From contig NZ_CP058988.1 of NCBI RefSeq assembly GCF_019278565.1, positions 434,001-498,000 on the forward strand: a stretch of 64,000 bases of DNA, written 5' to 3'. Below the pieces are notes generated by a model. The model saw only the letters and a list, made by a program, of their open reading frames with translations. It did not search any database and was not told the origin of the DNA. Both the position numbers and the translations under genes were made by a program. This document shows, piece after piece, positions 1 through 13,900 of the stretch. How positions within the stretch are numbered: position 1 is the stretch's first letter; every line of letters starts with the position of its first letter. The stretch comes from Cellulophaga sp. HaHa_2_95. Lineage in GTDB: Bacteria; Bacteroidota; Bacteroidia; Flavobacteriales; Flavobacteriaceae.

Positions 1-1617
1 GACTTTATTCTTGGCGGAAGTTTAATCTTAGATTTACCCAAACTAGGTTGGGCACAAGCAGGCTATGATAGCTACTATGGTGCAGCTGCAGGTATTGGTT
101 TTAACTTAAATAAAAGAATTTCTATTGGTTATACGATGGAGAAGGGGCTATCTAATACTTTTAATGATTTTGGCCTTACTCACGAAATATCTTTTGCCTA
201 TTCTATTACTCCTAATCTTACAGAAGATAGAGTATTGTTAGAAGATTCTGATGAGTTAGCAGATATAGAGGAATTGAAAAAAGATGTAGAATCTCTTACT
301 TCAAGAGATGAAGAAATAGAGAAATTAAAAGCAGCATTATCAGAAAACGATGAAATTGTGGCAGAACTTATGTTTCGTCAAGATTCTATTGAAGCTAGCA
401 GAAATAGTGATTTAGAGCGTCGTTTTGATATGGTAATGCGTATGGTACGTAGAGAAACCAATGGTGAAAATCCTGATTTAGAGGAAAAAGCAAAACAACT
501 TTACTTATTAAATAACTTAAAAGAAAGAGACGCTACGCAAGTAGCTTCAAATACTACCGATGCCGAAACCGATCCTACGGTACGGACCGACGGTACCGAC
601 AAATACAATAATCCAAATGGTATAATTAATCCTTCTCAAGGGAAAGATACAGATGCTTTCGTACAAAACATTAAAAATTCTGTTGATACTACTAATAATG
701 GTACAACAACCGGAACTTCTGGAACAACAGGATCAGCGGGAACAAACGGAAGCAACACGGTAACAGATGCTACCGCTTCAAATACTACGAGTGCAACAAA
801 TGGAAACATAAAAACGCCTAAGCAAACCCAGACTACAGATGCAATTGCAAAGACCGATTATATAAAGACTCCTAAAACGAGTACCGCACAATCTGGGCAA
901 ACCAAAGATGCTTTTACAGAAATTGCTAAAAAGAATAATATTAAAAGTAGAAAGTTTAGAAACCTAGAAGGCGTAAATGATGGTTACTATGTTGTTGCTA
1001 ATGTTTATAAAAGCGAACATTACATGAACAAGTTTATAGACGAACTTAAAGCCAAAGGGATTAATGCAGATTATTTTGAAAATAAAAACAACGGTTTAAA
1101 GTATGTGTACTTAATTCATGAAGATTCTTGGGACAATGCACTAAGCTCTTACAAGTATGAAAAAGAAGCGAATTACACGGGCGATTTATGGATCATGAAT
1201 GTAGATAATGCTAATTATACAGATACGGCTTATGCAAACAACTCCACTAGATTAAAAGAAAAATCGGCAAAATACAATAGTGTTAATTTAAGAAAGAATG
1301 TCATAGAGAAAGATAATGTTGCAGCTACGGGAACGCCAGCCTATAAAAAATATAATTTAAATGGGGTAGATGGGGGTTATTACATTATCGCCAATGTTTT
1401 TGCCAGTCCTAAAAACGCTAATAATTTTGTGAAACTTTTAAATTCAAAAGGCTTAAATGCAAGTTACTTTATCAACCCAGAAAACAATTATCGTTACGTT
1501 TACCTTAAGAAACATGGTTCTTGGAATAATGCTTTAATGTCTTATTATTCAAAAATAAATAATGCATACGACCAAAAAATGTGGATCATGAAAGTAAGTT
1601 CGGGCTTACTTACATAA
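1..1617 (+). CDS. PorP/SprF-like outer-membrane protein with two C-terminal SPOR-like repeats (5' partial)
   Basis: The reading frame is open from base 1, so the gene starts outside the window. The first ~70 codons read as the last strands of a PorP/SprF-type barrel (GAAAGIGFNLNKRISIGY, then HEISFAYSI). After that come a charged coiled-coil stretch (about 250-540), a low-complexity Thr/Gly/Asn linker (about 540-900) and two homologous SPOR-like units (about 945-1230 and 1345-1610), each ending in the pattern SWxNALxSY...WIM. PorP/SprF proteins are outer-membrane partners of type IX secretion and gliding; SPOR-like domains usually bind peptidoglycan or partner proteins. The position directly before the giant adhesin suggests it helps export or anchor that protein, which is inference. 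It could be a counterpart of one of the spr genes upstream of sprB in Flavobacterium johnsoniae, but I do not assign a symbol. Confidence 0.8.
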   Translation, partial: DFILGGSLILDLPKLGWAQAGYDSYYGAAAGIGFNLNKRISIGYTMEKGLSNTFNDFGLTHEISFAYSITPNLTEDRVLLEDSDELADIEELKKDVESLTSRDEEIEKLKAALSENDEIVAELMFRQDSIEASRNSDLERRFDMVMRMVRRETNGENPDLEEKAKQLYLLNNLKERDATQVASNTTDAETDPTVRTDGTDKYNNPNGIINPSQGKDTDAFVQNIKNSVDTTNNGTTTGTSGTTGSAGTNGSNTVTDATASNTTSATNGNIKTPKQTQTTDAIAKTDYIKTPKTSTAQSGQTKDAFTEIAKKNNIKSRKFRNLEGVNDGYYVVANVYKSEHYMNKFIDELKAKGINADYFENKNNGLKYVYLIHEDSWDNALSSYKYEKEANYTGDLWIMNVDNANYTDTAYANNSTRLKEKSAKYNSVNLRKNVIEKDNVAATGTPAYKKYNLNGVDGGYYIIANVFASPKNANNFVKLLNSKGLNASYFINPENNYRYVYLKKHGSWNNALMSYYSKINNAYDQKMWIMKVSSGLLT

Positions 1618-1639
1618 TAACACAAAACAAAAATATATA

Positions 1640-1672
1640 AAGGCTTTCAGGTTAATTCTGAAGGCCTTTTTC
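1640..1672 (+). terminator. rho-independent terminator after the PorP/SPOR gene
   Basis: The arms AGGCTTTCAG and CTGAAGGCCTT form a stem with one bulge and are followed by a T-run, 23 bp after the stop codon. It suggests the downstream adhesin gene has its own promoter in the remaining ~280 bp. Confidence 0.75.
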
Positions 1673-1955
1673 TGTGTTATCAACTTTCAAAAAACATCAC
1701 TTTTGGTGGCCAAATGGCTTAAAAATTCAAAGCATTAAAATTATGGCTAGAAAGTAGGTTAAAATCAGGGAGACCATCGATAAAATGCAGTACACCACAT
1801 AAAAATAACAAGCCACAACAATAAATTCATCAACATATCAATTTATATCATATTTGTTATGCAGACCCTTTAGTTGCGCGTAAAAACGTGATTATTAGCA
1901 GATTTCAATCCATTTAAACGTGTATTGATCAATTATATACCAAACTAAATAACAA

Positions 1956-4900
1956 ATGAAAACTTTGTTTCAAAGAAAATCTTTAATACTACTAGCACTC
2001 TTAAGTTTTGCTGGTGCGACCCAATTTGGATACAGTCAGGAGTATACGCCTTTTACAAGAACGTATCCGTCTGGTGATAACTTTAGGTATCAAAATAATA
2101 TTAAAGGTGATTTAATCTTTATTGCCAATAATATCGTGAATAGAGATGGTGGTACAAATGCCACAGAACCAGAAGATGCCTACAATAATCAAAATTTACG
2201 TGTAAACTCAAATCCGCCTTCAAATTATTACAATACAGAAACAGGTGGTTTTTATAATTACAATGATTTTAAAGACATGCAATATATAGATGTTGATAAC
2301 GACACATCAACATTTAGTTCTAGTTCTGCAAGTTTAGATTTTCCAGAAGTTGATTGTAATTTAATACGTTATGCTGCTCTATATTGGTCTGCAACGTACC
2401 CTAGTGAACAAGCCAGCCAAACTTTAGGCACCAATAGACAAAACGATTTTAACAGCGTTAAACTAAAGATTCCTGGGGGCTCTTATGTAGACATTACAGC
2501 TGACGAAGTTTTATATGATGGTTTTACTGCTGCAGACAATCAAAATCGGGATAATAGTCCGTATGCATGTTACGCAGAAATAACCGACTTATTAACACCT
2601 ATGGCAGACCCAACAGGAGAATATACTGTAGCGAATGTCCGTTCCGTAACAGGATCATTATCTGGGGGTGCTGCAGGAGGTTGGACCTTAGTAATCGTTT
2701 ATGAAAACCCAACACTTAGTGGTAAATTAATTACCACTTTTGATGGTTTTGCTAGAGTCAACTCAGGAAACCCTAATGTAGATATTAACTATTCTGGTTT
2801 TAAAACCATTCCTTCAGGACCTGTAAATGCAAATATTGGTGCTGCTGCTTTAGAAGGCGATTATTCCATTACGGGAGATAGACTTAGAATTAGAGAAAAA
2901 ACAAGTGATCCTTTTACAACAATTAGTAACGGAGCCAACCCTTCCAATAACTTTTTTAATAGTAATATTTCTTCAAACGGAACTGTAACTACCAACAGAA
3001 ATCCTAATAGTATAAATACCTTAGGGTACGATACCGATATTTTTAAATTAACCAATAGTGGTAACTCCATTATTGATAATGATGCCACCCAAGCAACGTT
3101 TAGATTTACCTCTAATGGTGATCAATATTATCCATTCTTCAACTCGTTCAATATTGAAATTATTGAACCTAAAATTATCCTTGAGAAAAAGGTAACCAAT
3201 TTAGCAGAAACTGTAGATTTAACAGGCTCCGGAGTTAATTTAGGAGACAATCTTAAGTACATATTATCTTTTGAAAATGTAGGGAATGATGATGCTACTA
3301 GCTATACCATTCGCGATGTTTTACCTCAAAATGTTACTTTAAATGAAGCCGCTTTGTCCGCATCTGGAAACTTACCTCCAGGAGTTACGTATATTTTTGA
3401 TGCTGCCACACGAACTATAGTATTTACCATACCAGATAATTTAGTGGTAGAAGGAGCTCCAGTAGCGTCTATACGGATGCAGGTTAAAGTTGCAGAAAAC
3501 TGCTTTGATTTTGTAAATGCATGTACCAACCAAATTCAGAATTTAGCGTATTCAACCTATCAAGGTGTAGATAATGATAATGTCATTACAGATGATCCAA
3601 GTGTTACAGATTTTGATTCTTGTGGGTTTATTACTCCAGGTGCCACCAACTTTTTACTAGATGATTTATCTGATTGTGACTTTTCTAGAACCGTACAACT
3701 TTGTGGTGATAATGTGTTATTAGATGCCGGAGATAATTTTGATGATTACATTTGGTATCGTGATATTAACGAGAATAATGTCATAGATTTAGGGGTAGAT
3801 ACTGTTTTAAATGATGGGAACCCTGATGGAGATTTAAGTACTTTAACCGTTACAGAACCAGGAATTTATATTGTAGATAAAATTGTTGCAGATCCTTGTA
3901 AAGGCTTTCAAGAAATTATTACGGTAGAGTTTTTTGGAACCACACAAACAAATCCAATCATTGACTTTTTCAACGATAGAAATGGCGATGCAGATATCAC
4001 AAATGATATTCAAGGAGAAATATTACGATGTTCTATTGATGGTGAATATCTAGCCAATATCTTCTTATGTGGATCTACAGATACCGAGCTTATACAAGTC
4101 AACATTCCAGATGCGGTAAGTTTAGAGTGGCAGGAACTAAATTCTAGCTGTACCTCTTCAGATCCTTCTTGTCCTAATAAAGGAAATAGCTGTTATTCAA
4201 CAGTTGCAACAGGAAATGCATTTACTTTAACAGATACAGGAGATTATAGATTAGTAATCAACTATTTAAACGGGTGTTCTAGTCGCTATTATTTTAGTGC
4301 TTTTAAGAATGATTTACCTGTTAACACAACATCCACAGATATTTTTTGTGATACAGATGGCAATATTACGGTAACAAACTTAGGCTCAGGATACGGTTTT
4401 GAATTAATTAATTTAGATACCAATAGCATACAAGTACCTTTTAGTGCTAATAATGGCAATAGCTTTGATATTGCTGTAGCTGGTAATTATAGAGTAGACA
4501 TCCGCCAATTAGATGCTTCTGGAAATCCAATTGCAAATTCTTGTGAGTTTCAATCTCAGGAAATAGGAATTAGAGACCGGGACTTTACGGTCAACTTATC
4601 TACCACACCTGAAAACTGTTATGCCTTAGGAACGATAACCATTCAAACCTTAAATGTAAGAGCTAATTATAGCTATGACTTAAGGTTTAATGATGGAACA
4701 ACACATGCTTATGGAACAGGAACACGAGTAAATCTTGTCACTGCAGAGACCACCAATAATTATACTTTCAACAATTTAAATCCTGATGATTATACCGTAA
4801 TTGTTACTACCCAAGATGGGTGTACGAGTACACAAAATATAACCGTAACCAAAATTGATGATTTAAGATTAACTGCTGCTTTAACTGCAAATATTGGCTG

Positions 4901-7900
4901 TACTGCTGGTACTATAACGCTAACGCCTCAAGGCGGATTCCCGAACCCTGAATATAGTTATGCTATTTGGAGTGTTAATGGAGTAGATTTGTATAGCACC
5001 TTAGGCGATGTACCTGCATCTGAATATACAACAGATCCAATATTTAAATTTGGATATAGAGACACAGATGATGATGGCATAGATGAATATTTTGCGGGCG
5101 AAGAAGGTACGTATGAATTTATTGTTGTAGATGCTAACAACTGCTTTATAGCTTCCAATAGTGTTACCATAGAGGACCTTGGTAATATGACCATTGGTAT
5201 TACAGATGATTTTCCTGTAACGTGCAGCGGGAATAATGACGCGAGTATCACGATAACTACCACAAATGGAGTGGGACCTTTTCAATACAGTATTGATGCA
5301 GGAGCTACTTACCAAGATACAGCGTCATTTGTAGGACTTGCCGCAGGAACGTATGATATTGTTGTATCTGATGATTCTGGCTGTACTGTAACCACTACAC
5401 ATACTATAACCGAAACCGCAACCTTATCTGCTTCTGCTGGTGTATCAAGAGATGTAACTTGTGATCCTGCCGGAGCAGAAGTACGTATTACCAATGTTGT
5501 TGGTGGTCAAGCGCCATACACTTACAGTTTTAATGGTGGAACAACTTTCGGTACCGCAAGTACTGCTATACTTCCTCCAGGAAATTATAATACTGTAGTA
5601 GTAAAAGATGCTCTTGGCTGTGAGTTTGCAATGGATGTTTACGTAGAAGATTATCCTGTAGAACCTGTAATAACTCCAGTCGTAGATTACAATTGCGATG
5701 GTTCAGGGAACATAACTGTAAACTCAGATATTAGTACGTATAATTATACCTACGCTATAGATGGTGTGTTAAATACTCCAGATGCTGACTTAAATATTTT
5801 CTCAGACATAGCTGCAGGTACTTATAAAATCACTACAAATTATACCTCTCAAACTCCGCCAACGCCGAGCTTATTATTGGTAGAAAATTTTGGCTCAGGT
5901 TCAACCACTTCTAGCACAAATACTGTTGGGTACACATACGAAAATCAAACGGGAAATGCACCAGGAGATAGTAATAGTAATATTGATGACTATGAATATA
6001 CAGTAACAAGTCAGCTTGTTGCTCCTTACGGTTCATGGATTAACCCAATAGACCATACTACTGGTACCAGAACAGGTAATGGCCGTTATTTAGTTATTAA
6101 CGTTGGTACACCAGCTACAGGACAAGTAATTTACACAAAAACCATAAATGATATTATTCCAAACCAACCTTTAAGAGTTTCCTTATGGATACTAAACCTC
6201 TTGAAAAGTACTAGTTCTGGATTGGATCCTAACCTAATAATTGAAGTACAAGAAACGGGTACTGGAACTCCTGTCCAAACCATATATACTGGAGATATCG
6301 CTAAAAATACCGGCGCGAGTGATTGGACTGAATTTTCAGTAGATCTAAATCCAGGAAGTAATACCACATTAGAATTTGTTATAAGAACAGATAAAGTGGG
6401 TAATGATGGTAATGATGTTGCTATTGATGATATAGAAATTTTTCAAATACCAGAGGTTTGTGAATTATTTGTAGAAAACTTAGTAACTGTCGAGGATGAT
6501 AGAGCTTTTGAAGCCAATTACTTATCTTCTACCAACGTAACATGTTTTGGAGATACCAACGGTACCATCACATTTGAAGTAGTAAATTTTGATCCTACTA
6601 CTGGATTTGAGTACACTACAGATGGTGTAAATTATACCACATCGTTAGTTTCTCCTGTAACCACACCACAAGTATTGGGTGCTGGTGTAGCCACTATTGA
6701 TATTAGAAAAGTAGATGATGTTACGTGTGTTCAGCAAATAACAAGAACAATTACACAACCAAGCGCTGTGAATACCACAGCTGTTATATCCAATCCTTTT
6801 ACCTGCTCAAACACCGGAGCCACTATATCTGCAAATGCAACAGGAGGTACTCCAACTTATTTATACCAATTAGAAGATACCGCAGGAACAATTATAGGAA
6901 CTTATGATTATGCGACCAACGGTGCTAATAAAATATTTACCAATGTTACCGCAGGTGATTATATCGTTAGAGCAAGAGATAATAGTGGTTGTGAAGATCC
7001 TATAAATACTGCAATTACAATTACAGCACCAACAGCATTAACGTTTACAGCAACACCTTCTGTATGTTATTCTGGCGCTAGTGATGGTACTATCACTGTA
7101 AATGCATCCGGAGGTAATGGCGGCTTATTATTTAGTATTAATAACGGCCCGTTTGTAGCACCAACACCTACCACAGCAAGTTCATATGTATTTAACAACT
7201 TAGCTTCTGGTACGTATATCATCAATGTAAAAGATGAATTAGGGTGTACAACCACTCCTCAAAATATTACAATTGCACCAGAACTAAGTGTTACCGCTTC
7301 TGCAAATGCTATTACTACGTGTGGTACAAGTACCGATATTACTATTACCGCTACGGGTGGTGATGCTAATTATGTCTATGCTATTGTAGCAGATGGTGTA
7401 ACTCCTCTAGCTAGTGATTTTACTATAACTAATCCTATCGCTATTGCTGCAGCAGGTGATTATGATGTGTATGTACGTGATCATGCAGGCGCAACAGGAT
7501 TCTGTTTTGATATGTTTGATATTACCATCATCAAAAATGCACCGATTGCCATCACAGAAACACTAACAGATGTTACTTGTTTTGGTGGGAATGATGGCGC
7601 TATTGCTTTAGCAGTAACTGGTGGGAATGCACCGTATCGTTATAGTATTGATAATGGAACTTCTTATCAGACAATATCTTCAAACTTTCCAAATTTAGCA
7701 GCTGGAACCTATCAAGTGCTAGTTCAAGATGCCGATTTATGTACACAGCCTTTAAGTGTTGTAATAAACGAACCGAATGCAATTACTGCAGAAGCCGTTC
7801 AAACAAAAGACTATACCTGTTTGCCTGCTGGTGAAGCAGAAATTACCGTAGGAAGCATAACTCCAACTGCTGGTGGTTCTGGTAATTACCAATACAGTAT

Positions 7901-10900
7901 TAATGGAGGAACTTGGACTGCTTCAACTACCGGTGGAACTGTATTTACAGGATTAACCGATGGAACTTATACCATTCGTGTAAGAGATGCAGCAGCAACC
8001 ACCTGTGTTGTTACTTTAAGTGATGTTATTATTGATCCATTACCTATTGCACCAGCATTAACAAGTAGTGTAACTTACAACTGTGAGGGAACAGGAAATA
8101 TAACCATCAGTCCTTTTGATGCTTCTTATACCTATTCCATTGATGGAGCAGCACCACAAACAGGAGCTACAGCAAATGTATTTAATACTATTGCAGCAGG
8201 AAACCATACCATTGAAGTAAACTACGGAAACGAGTGTACCACGCAAATTATAGTCAATGTAGCTAGCGGCAGAGCTTTTACAGCTTCTATCTCTACACCC
8301 ATAAATATCAACTGTTTTGGAGAAAGTAATGGAGGATTTACCATTAATGCTTCTAATTTTGGAACAGGTGGATTTGAGTATTCTTTAGACGGTACCAATT
8401 TTGTAGGTCCGTTTACAAGCGCTGAATCCGTTACCGGTTTAACTGCTCAAAACTATTCAATTACCGTTAGAGATGTAAGTAGTCCAACAACTTGTACTAT
8501 TCCTTTAACACAAAATCTTACACAGCCTAATGCGATTACAGCAACTGCTAGCATAACAACACCGTTTACTTGTGCTAATACGGGTGCAACAATTACAGCA
8601 GTAGCAAATGGAGGTACTCCAACATATACCTATCAATTAGAAACTAATGTAGGAGCCATAATCAGAGCATACCAACCTACAGCTACATTTAACAATGTAC
8701 CAGCAAATGCTAGTGGTGAAAATTATGTGGTACGTATCTTAGATAGTAGAAACTGTACCAATGTAACCTTACCAGCAGTAACCGTAGAGGCTCCAGAAGT
8801 ACCTACGTTTACGGCAACTCCTACAGCTTGTTATTCAGGTGCTAGTGATGGTGAAATAGTAGTTGATGTAACTGGTGGTAATGGAAATTTAGTTTTCAGT
8901 ATTGATAACGGTCCGTTTGTAGCACCAACACCTACTACGGCTTTTACTTATACGTTTACCAATTTAGCTTCAGGAGATCATATCATAAATATTCAAGATG
9001 GATACGGTTGTTCTGCTGCAACGCAAACTATTACCATTAATCCAGAACTAAGTGTTACCGCTTCTGCAAATGCTATTACTACGTGTGGTACAAGTACCGA
9101 TGTTACTATTACCGCTACGGGTGGTGATGCTAATTATGTCTATGCTATTGTAGCAGATGGTGTAACTCCTCTAGCTAGTGATTTTACTATAACTAATCCT
9201 ATCGCTATTGCTGCAGCAGGTGATTATGATGTATATGTACGTGATCATGCAGGCGCAACAGGATTCTGTTTTGATATGTTTGATATTACCATCATCAAAA
9301 ATGCACCGATTGCCATCACAGAAACACTAACAGATGTTACTTGTTTTGGTGGGAATGATGGCGCTATTGCTTTAGCAGTAACTGGTGGGAATGCACCGTA
9401 TCGTTATAGTATTGATAATGGAACTTCTTATCAGACAATATCTTCAAACTTTCCAAATTTAGCAGCTGGAACCTATCAAGTGCTAGTTCAAGATGCCGAT
9501 TTATGTACACAGCCTTTAAGTGTTGTAATAAACGAACCGAATGCAATTACTGCAGAAGCCGTTCAAACAAAAGACTATACCTGTTTGCCTGCTGGTGAAG
9601 CAGAAATTACCGTAGGAAGCATAACTCCAACTGCTGGTGGTTCTGGTAATTACCAATACAGTATTAATGGAGGAACTTGGACTGCTTCAACTACCGGTGG
9701 AACTGTATTTACAGGGTTAACCGATGGAACTTATACCATTCGTGTAAGAGATGCAGCAGCAACCACCTGTGTTGTTACTTTAAGTGATGTTATTATTGAT
9801 CCATTACCTATTGCACCAACATTAACAAGTAGTGTAACTTACAACTGTGAGGGAACAGGAAATATAACCATCAGTCCTTTTGATGCTTCTTATACCTATT
9901 CCATTGATGGAGCAACACCACAAACAGGAGCTACAGCAAATGTATTTAATACTATTGCAGCAGGAAACCATACCATTGAAGTAAACTACGGAAACGAGTG
10001 TACCACGCAAATTATAGTCAATGTAGCTAGCGGTAGAGCTTTTACAGCTTCTATCTCTACACCCATAAATATCAACTGTTTTGGAGAAAGTAATGGAGCA
10101 TTTACCATTAATGCTTCTAATTTTGGAACAGCAGGTTTTGAATATTCTTTAGACGGTACCAATTTTGTAGGTCCGTTTACAAGCGCTGAAACCGTAACCG
10201 GTTTAACTGCTCAAAACTATTCAATTACCGTTAGAGATTTTAATAGTCCAACAACATGTACTATTCCTTTAACACAAAACCTTACACAGCCTAATGCGAT
10301 TACAGCAACTGCTAGTATAACAACACCGTTTACGTGTGCTAATACAGGTGCAACAATTACAGCAGTAGCGAATGGAGGTACTCCAACATATACCTATCAA
10401 TTAGAAACTAATTCTGGGTCAGTAATCAGAGGCTACCAACCTACAGCTACATTTAACAATGTACCGGCAAATGCTAGTGGTGAAAATTATGTAGTACGTA
10501 TCTTAGATAGTAGAAACTGTACCAATGTAACCTTACCAGCAGTAACCGTAGATGCTCCAGAAGTACCTACATTTACGACAACTCCTACTGCCTGTTATTC
10601 AGGTGCCAATGACGGTACCATACAAGTAGATATAACTTCTATACCAGGGAATGAAAATTTCCAATTTAGTATCAATGGCGGGGCATGGATTACTCCTTCT
10701 CCAGTGAGTGCAACAACTTATACCTTTACAGGTTTAGCGAATGGATCGTATACCATTGATGTAAAAGATGGTTATGGTTGTGATGCACTACAAGAAACAG
10801 TGGTATTGAGTCCACAATTAGTAGTAACCACAACTGTTGTAGATGTTAGTTCATGTAATGACGGTAGTATTACCGTAAATGCTACGGGTGGTAATGGAAC

Positions 10901-13900
10901 ATTAGTATATGCTATCGTTCCTGCCAATACAGATCCTACTGGATTATATACCACAACAAATAACTTAACGGTAACCAATGCTATGGCAACGGCTAATCCT
11001 GCTGGTTATGATGTGTATGTGCTTGATAATAATGGTGTAAGTTCTTTATGCTCGTATACCGAAGAAGATATCATCGTCAATACGGCAGCCACATTAACTA
11101 TTTCTGGAACGCCAACCGATCCTGAATGTTATGATGGATTAGGGTCTATTGATGCTCTTGCTGCTGGTGGAAACATGCCATATACTTATGCCTTAACAGA
11201 TTTATCTCCGGCAGATGGTATTGATTACAGTGTAAGTTATTCAAACATCAATACAACAACAAACGCCTTTAGCGGAATTGGAGTTGGTGATTATGAAATT
11301 ACGATAACCGATGCTAATGGGTGCGCTGTTACTTCAGCTACAATAACCATCAACAATGCGGTAGAAATTACAGCAGATATTGCACCTATACTACCAGCAG
11401 ATTGTGTGGGTTCTTCACCAAACGATTATGGTTTCGAATTTCAAAACTTAATAACACCTACCGCTACACTGGTGGAATATAGCTTTGATAATGGAAGCAC
11501 GTGGAATACGGATGGCGTGGAACAAAGAAATTTGGCTTCAGGAACAACCGTATACCCATCAATAAGAGTAACATTAGCTAGTGGAACAATATGTCAAAAA
11601 GATTTCCCTAGATACATCATTCCGTATCCGTTAGATGATTTAGATATTAGTATTAGTGCTATTGTCGTAGATTGTAATGATTTGCAAGTTACGGTTCAAG
11701 GTACTGCAGGATCTGCTCCATATGAGTATGCCTATTCTGAAGATCCATCAACATTTAACCCTGCAACTGCAACATGGGTTCCAGGATCTAGTACTCAAAT
11801 TATAGCAACTGTACCAACACCAGTAACTCCAGGTCATGGAAATTATACTTGGTTAGGATTAACACCTGGCAGAACGTATGTATTCTATGTACGAGATGCA
11901 ACTGGTTGTGTACGTCAAAGTCTTGAAAATGTAAATGATTTAGTGGCACCATTGCCAATTGATATTTCTATTGCTTCTTCTCCAACTTGTTTTGGAGCAT
12001 CAACTGGTGAAATTACGTATACCTTAAACCCTAGTACACCTAACACGCATATGCGTTGGGAATTCTATGAATTAGGAAATCCAACTCCAATTGAAGTAAG
12101 TGGTGGTGGTGCAGTAGCTGCTAATATTATCTATAATAATACCATCACCCTAAGTACTCTTCCACAAGGAGAATATTATATAGAGGTGCAACAATCTGAT
12201 GGAACTACAGATTCTTGTAGAGGTGGTAGTGAAAATGTTTTAATAGATCAACTGAGAGAATTAACTGCAACCGCTACACCAACAAGAGATATTTCTTGTA
12301 ATTTACCTGGTTTAATTACGGTAAGCAACATTACTGGAGGCGGTGGAGCTCCATATACTTTTGATGTAACTGGTCCTGCTGGATTTACAGCGGTAACTGG
12401 CTTAACAAGTAATCCAATACAAATACCTGTAAATTCTCCTGCTGGAGATTATACTGTAACCTTAAATGATCAGTATGGATGTCCGGTAACATTAGCTCCT
12501 GTTACTCTAGGATTATCTCCTAATCCAACAATTGCTGTAACACAAGATAATTGTGCTGCCCCAATAAGCATTATAGCTACAGGGACTTCAGCTGCTGGAA
12601 ATTTACGTTATGCTATTGTTGCTGCAGGTGATCCTATGCCAACAAACTATTTAGATAATAATGGTTTATTTACCAATGTTACTCCTGGAACCTATGATGT
12701 TTATGTAATTGATGGTAATGGTTGTACCGAAGTAGAGCCTGCCTATATTGTAAACCCTGTGTTATCGGCGAAAGCAGAATTAACGAAATTACTAGATTGT
12801 ACCGGCACGCCTGATGCAACTATTACGATAGAAGCTTTAACAGGTTCAGGAAATTATGACTATTCCATTTCAGGTGCGGCAACAGTTACGCAAACCACTT
12901 TAACAAGTCCGTTTGCTTACGATGCCTCTGTAGCTGGTGATTATGTAATTACTATTTATGATACCGCAACGCCTAATAGTACTAATTGTAATAGAGTCTT
13001 TACAGTAAATGTTCCTGTTAGAGTGGAACCAGTAATCAATGCAACAGCTGCTACCCCAATAACGTGTATTGGTGATAATGATGGTACTATAACCATTAGC
13101 GCAGTAGATAATGGAACAGGGCCTTATACTTTTGAAATTACCGCTTTAGATGGTGTTGCAACGAGTATAACACCAACAAGCTTTACAAATACCACAGCAG
13201 AATTTACAGGACTTGTTCCAACAACAACTGCAGATGGGTACGTGGTAACCGTTACAGGTGATGCTACGACAAATGCTTGTACCACAGATAGCGCTGCTAT
13301 ATTAATTGCAGAACCTGCAGCCGTGGTCGTAACTATTGATCCATTGGTAGATGTAGTACAGTTTACTTGTACACCAAGTACAAATACCGAAAACAATGCA
13401 AGTATTACGGTTAATTCAGTAACTGGTGGTTCTAACAATTTTGTACGTTACGTATTTGTAAATGATGCTACTCCTGGTACACCAGTACAAGATGGTAGCA
13501 ATGCATCGTATATTGAAACCAATAGAGCAGGAGGTACTTATACCATTTCTGTTTATGATGATAACGGATGTATTGGAACTGCAGCAGCAACTATTGATGC
13601 TTTTGATGAGTTATTAACTGCTGATGCTATTATTTCTAGCGCTATTACGTGTAGTCCTGGAAATGATGGAGAAGTAACTATTAATGTTACCTCAACCACC
13701 AACGACGTTTCTAAATTTGAATATAGTATAGACAATGGTGCCACATGGCAAACGAGTATTTCTCATACCAATCCAGAAATATTTATAGGATTAGGCGTGG
13801 GTACGCATAACTTCTTAGTAAGGCATACGGATACCGATTGTGAGCTATTTACATCCATAAACATAACAGATCCAAATACATTTACCATAGCTACTCCAGT

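Noticed and set aside
7600..10010. Paired antisense open frames in the duplicated part of sprB
   Set aside because: They recur at the 1764 bp offset only because the DNA is duplicated; shadows of the adhesin frame.
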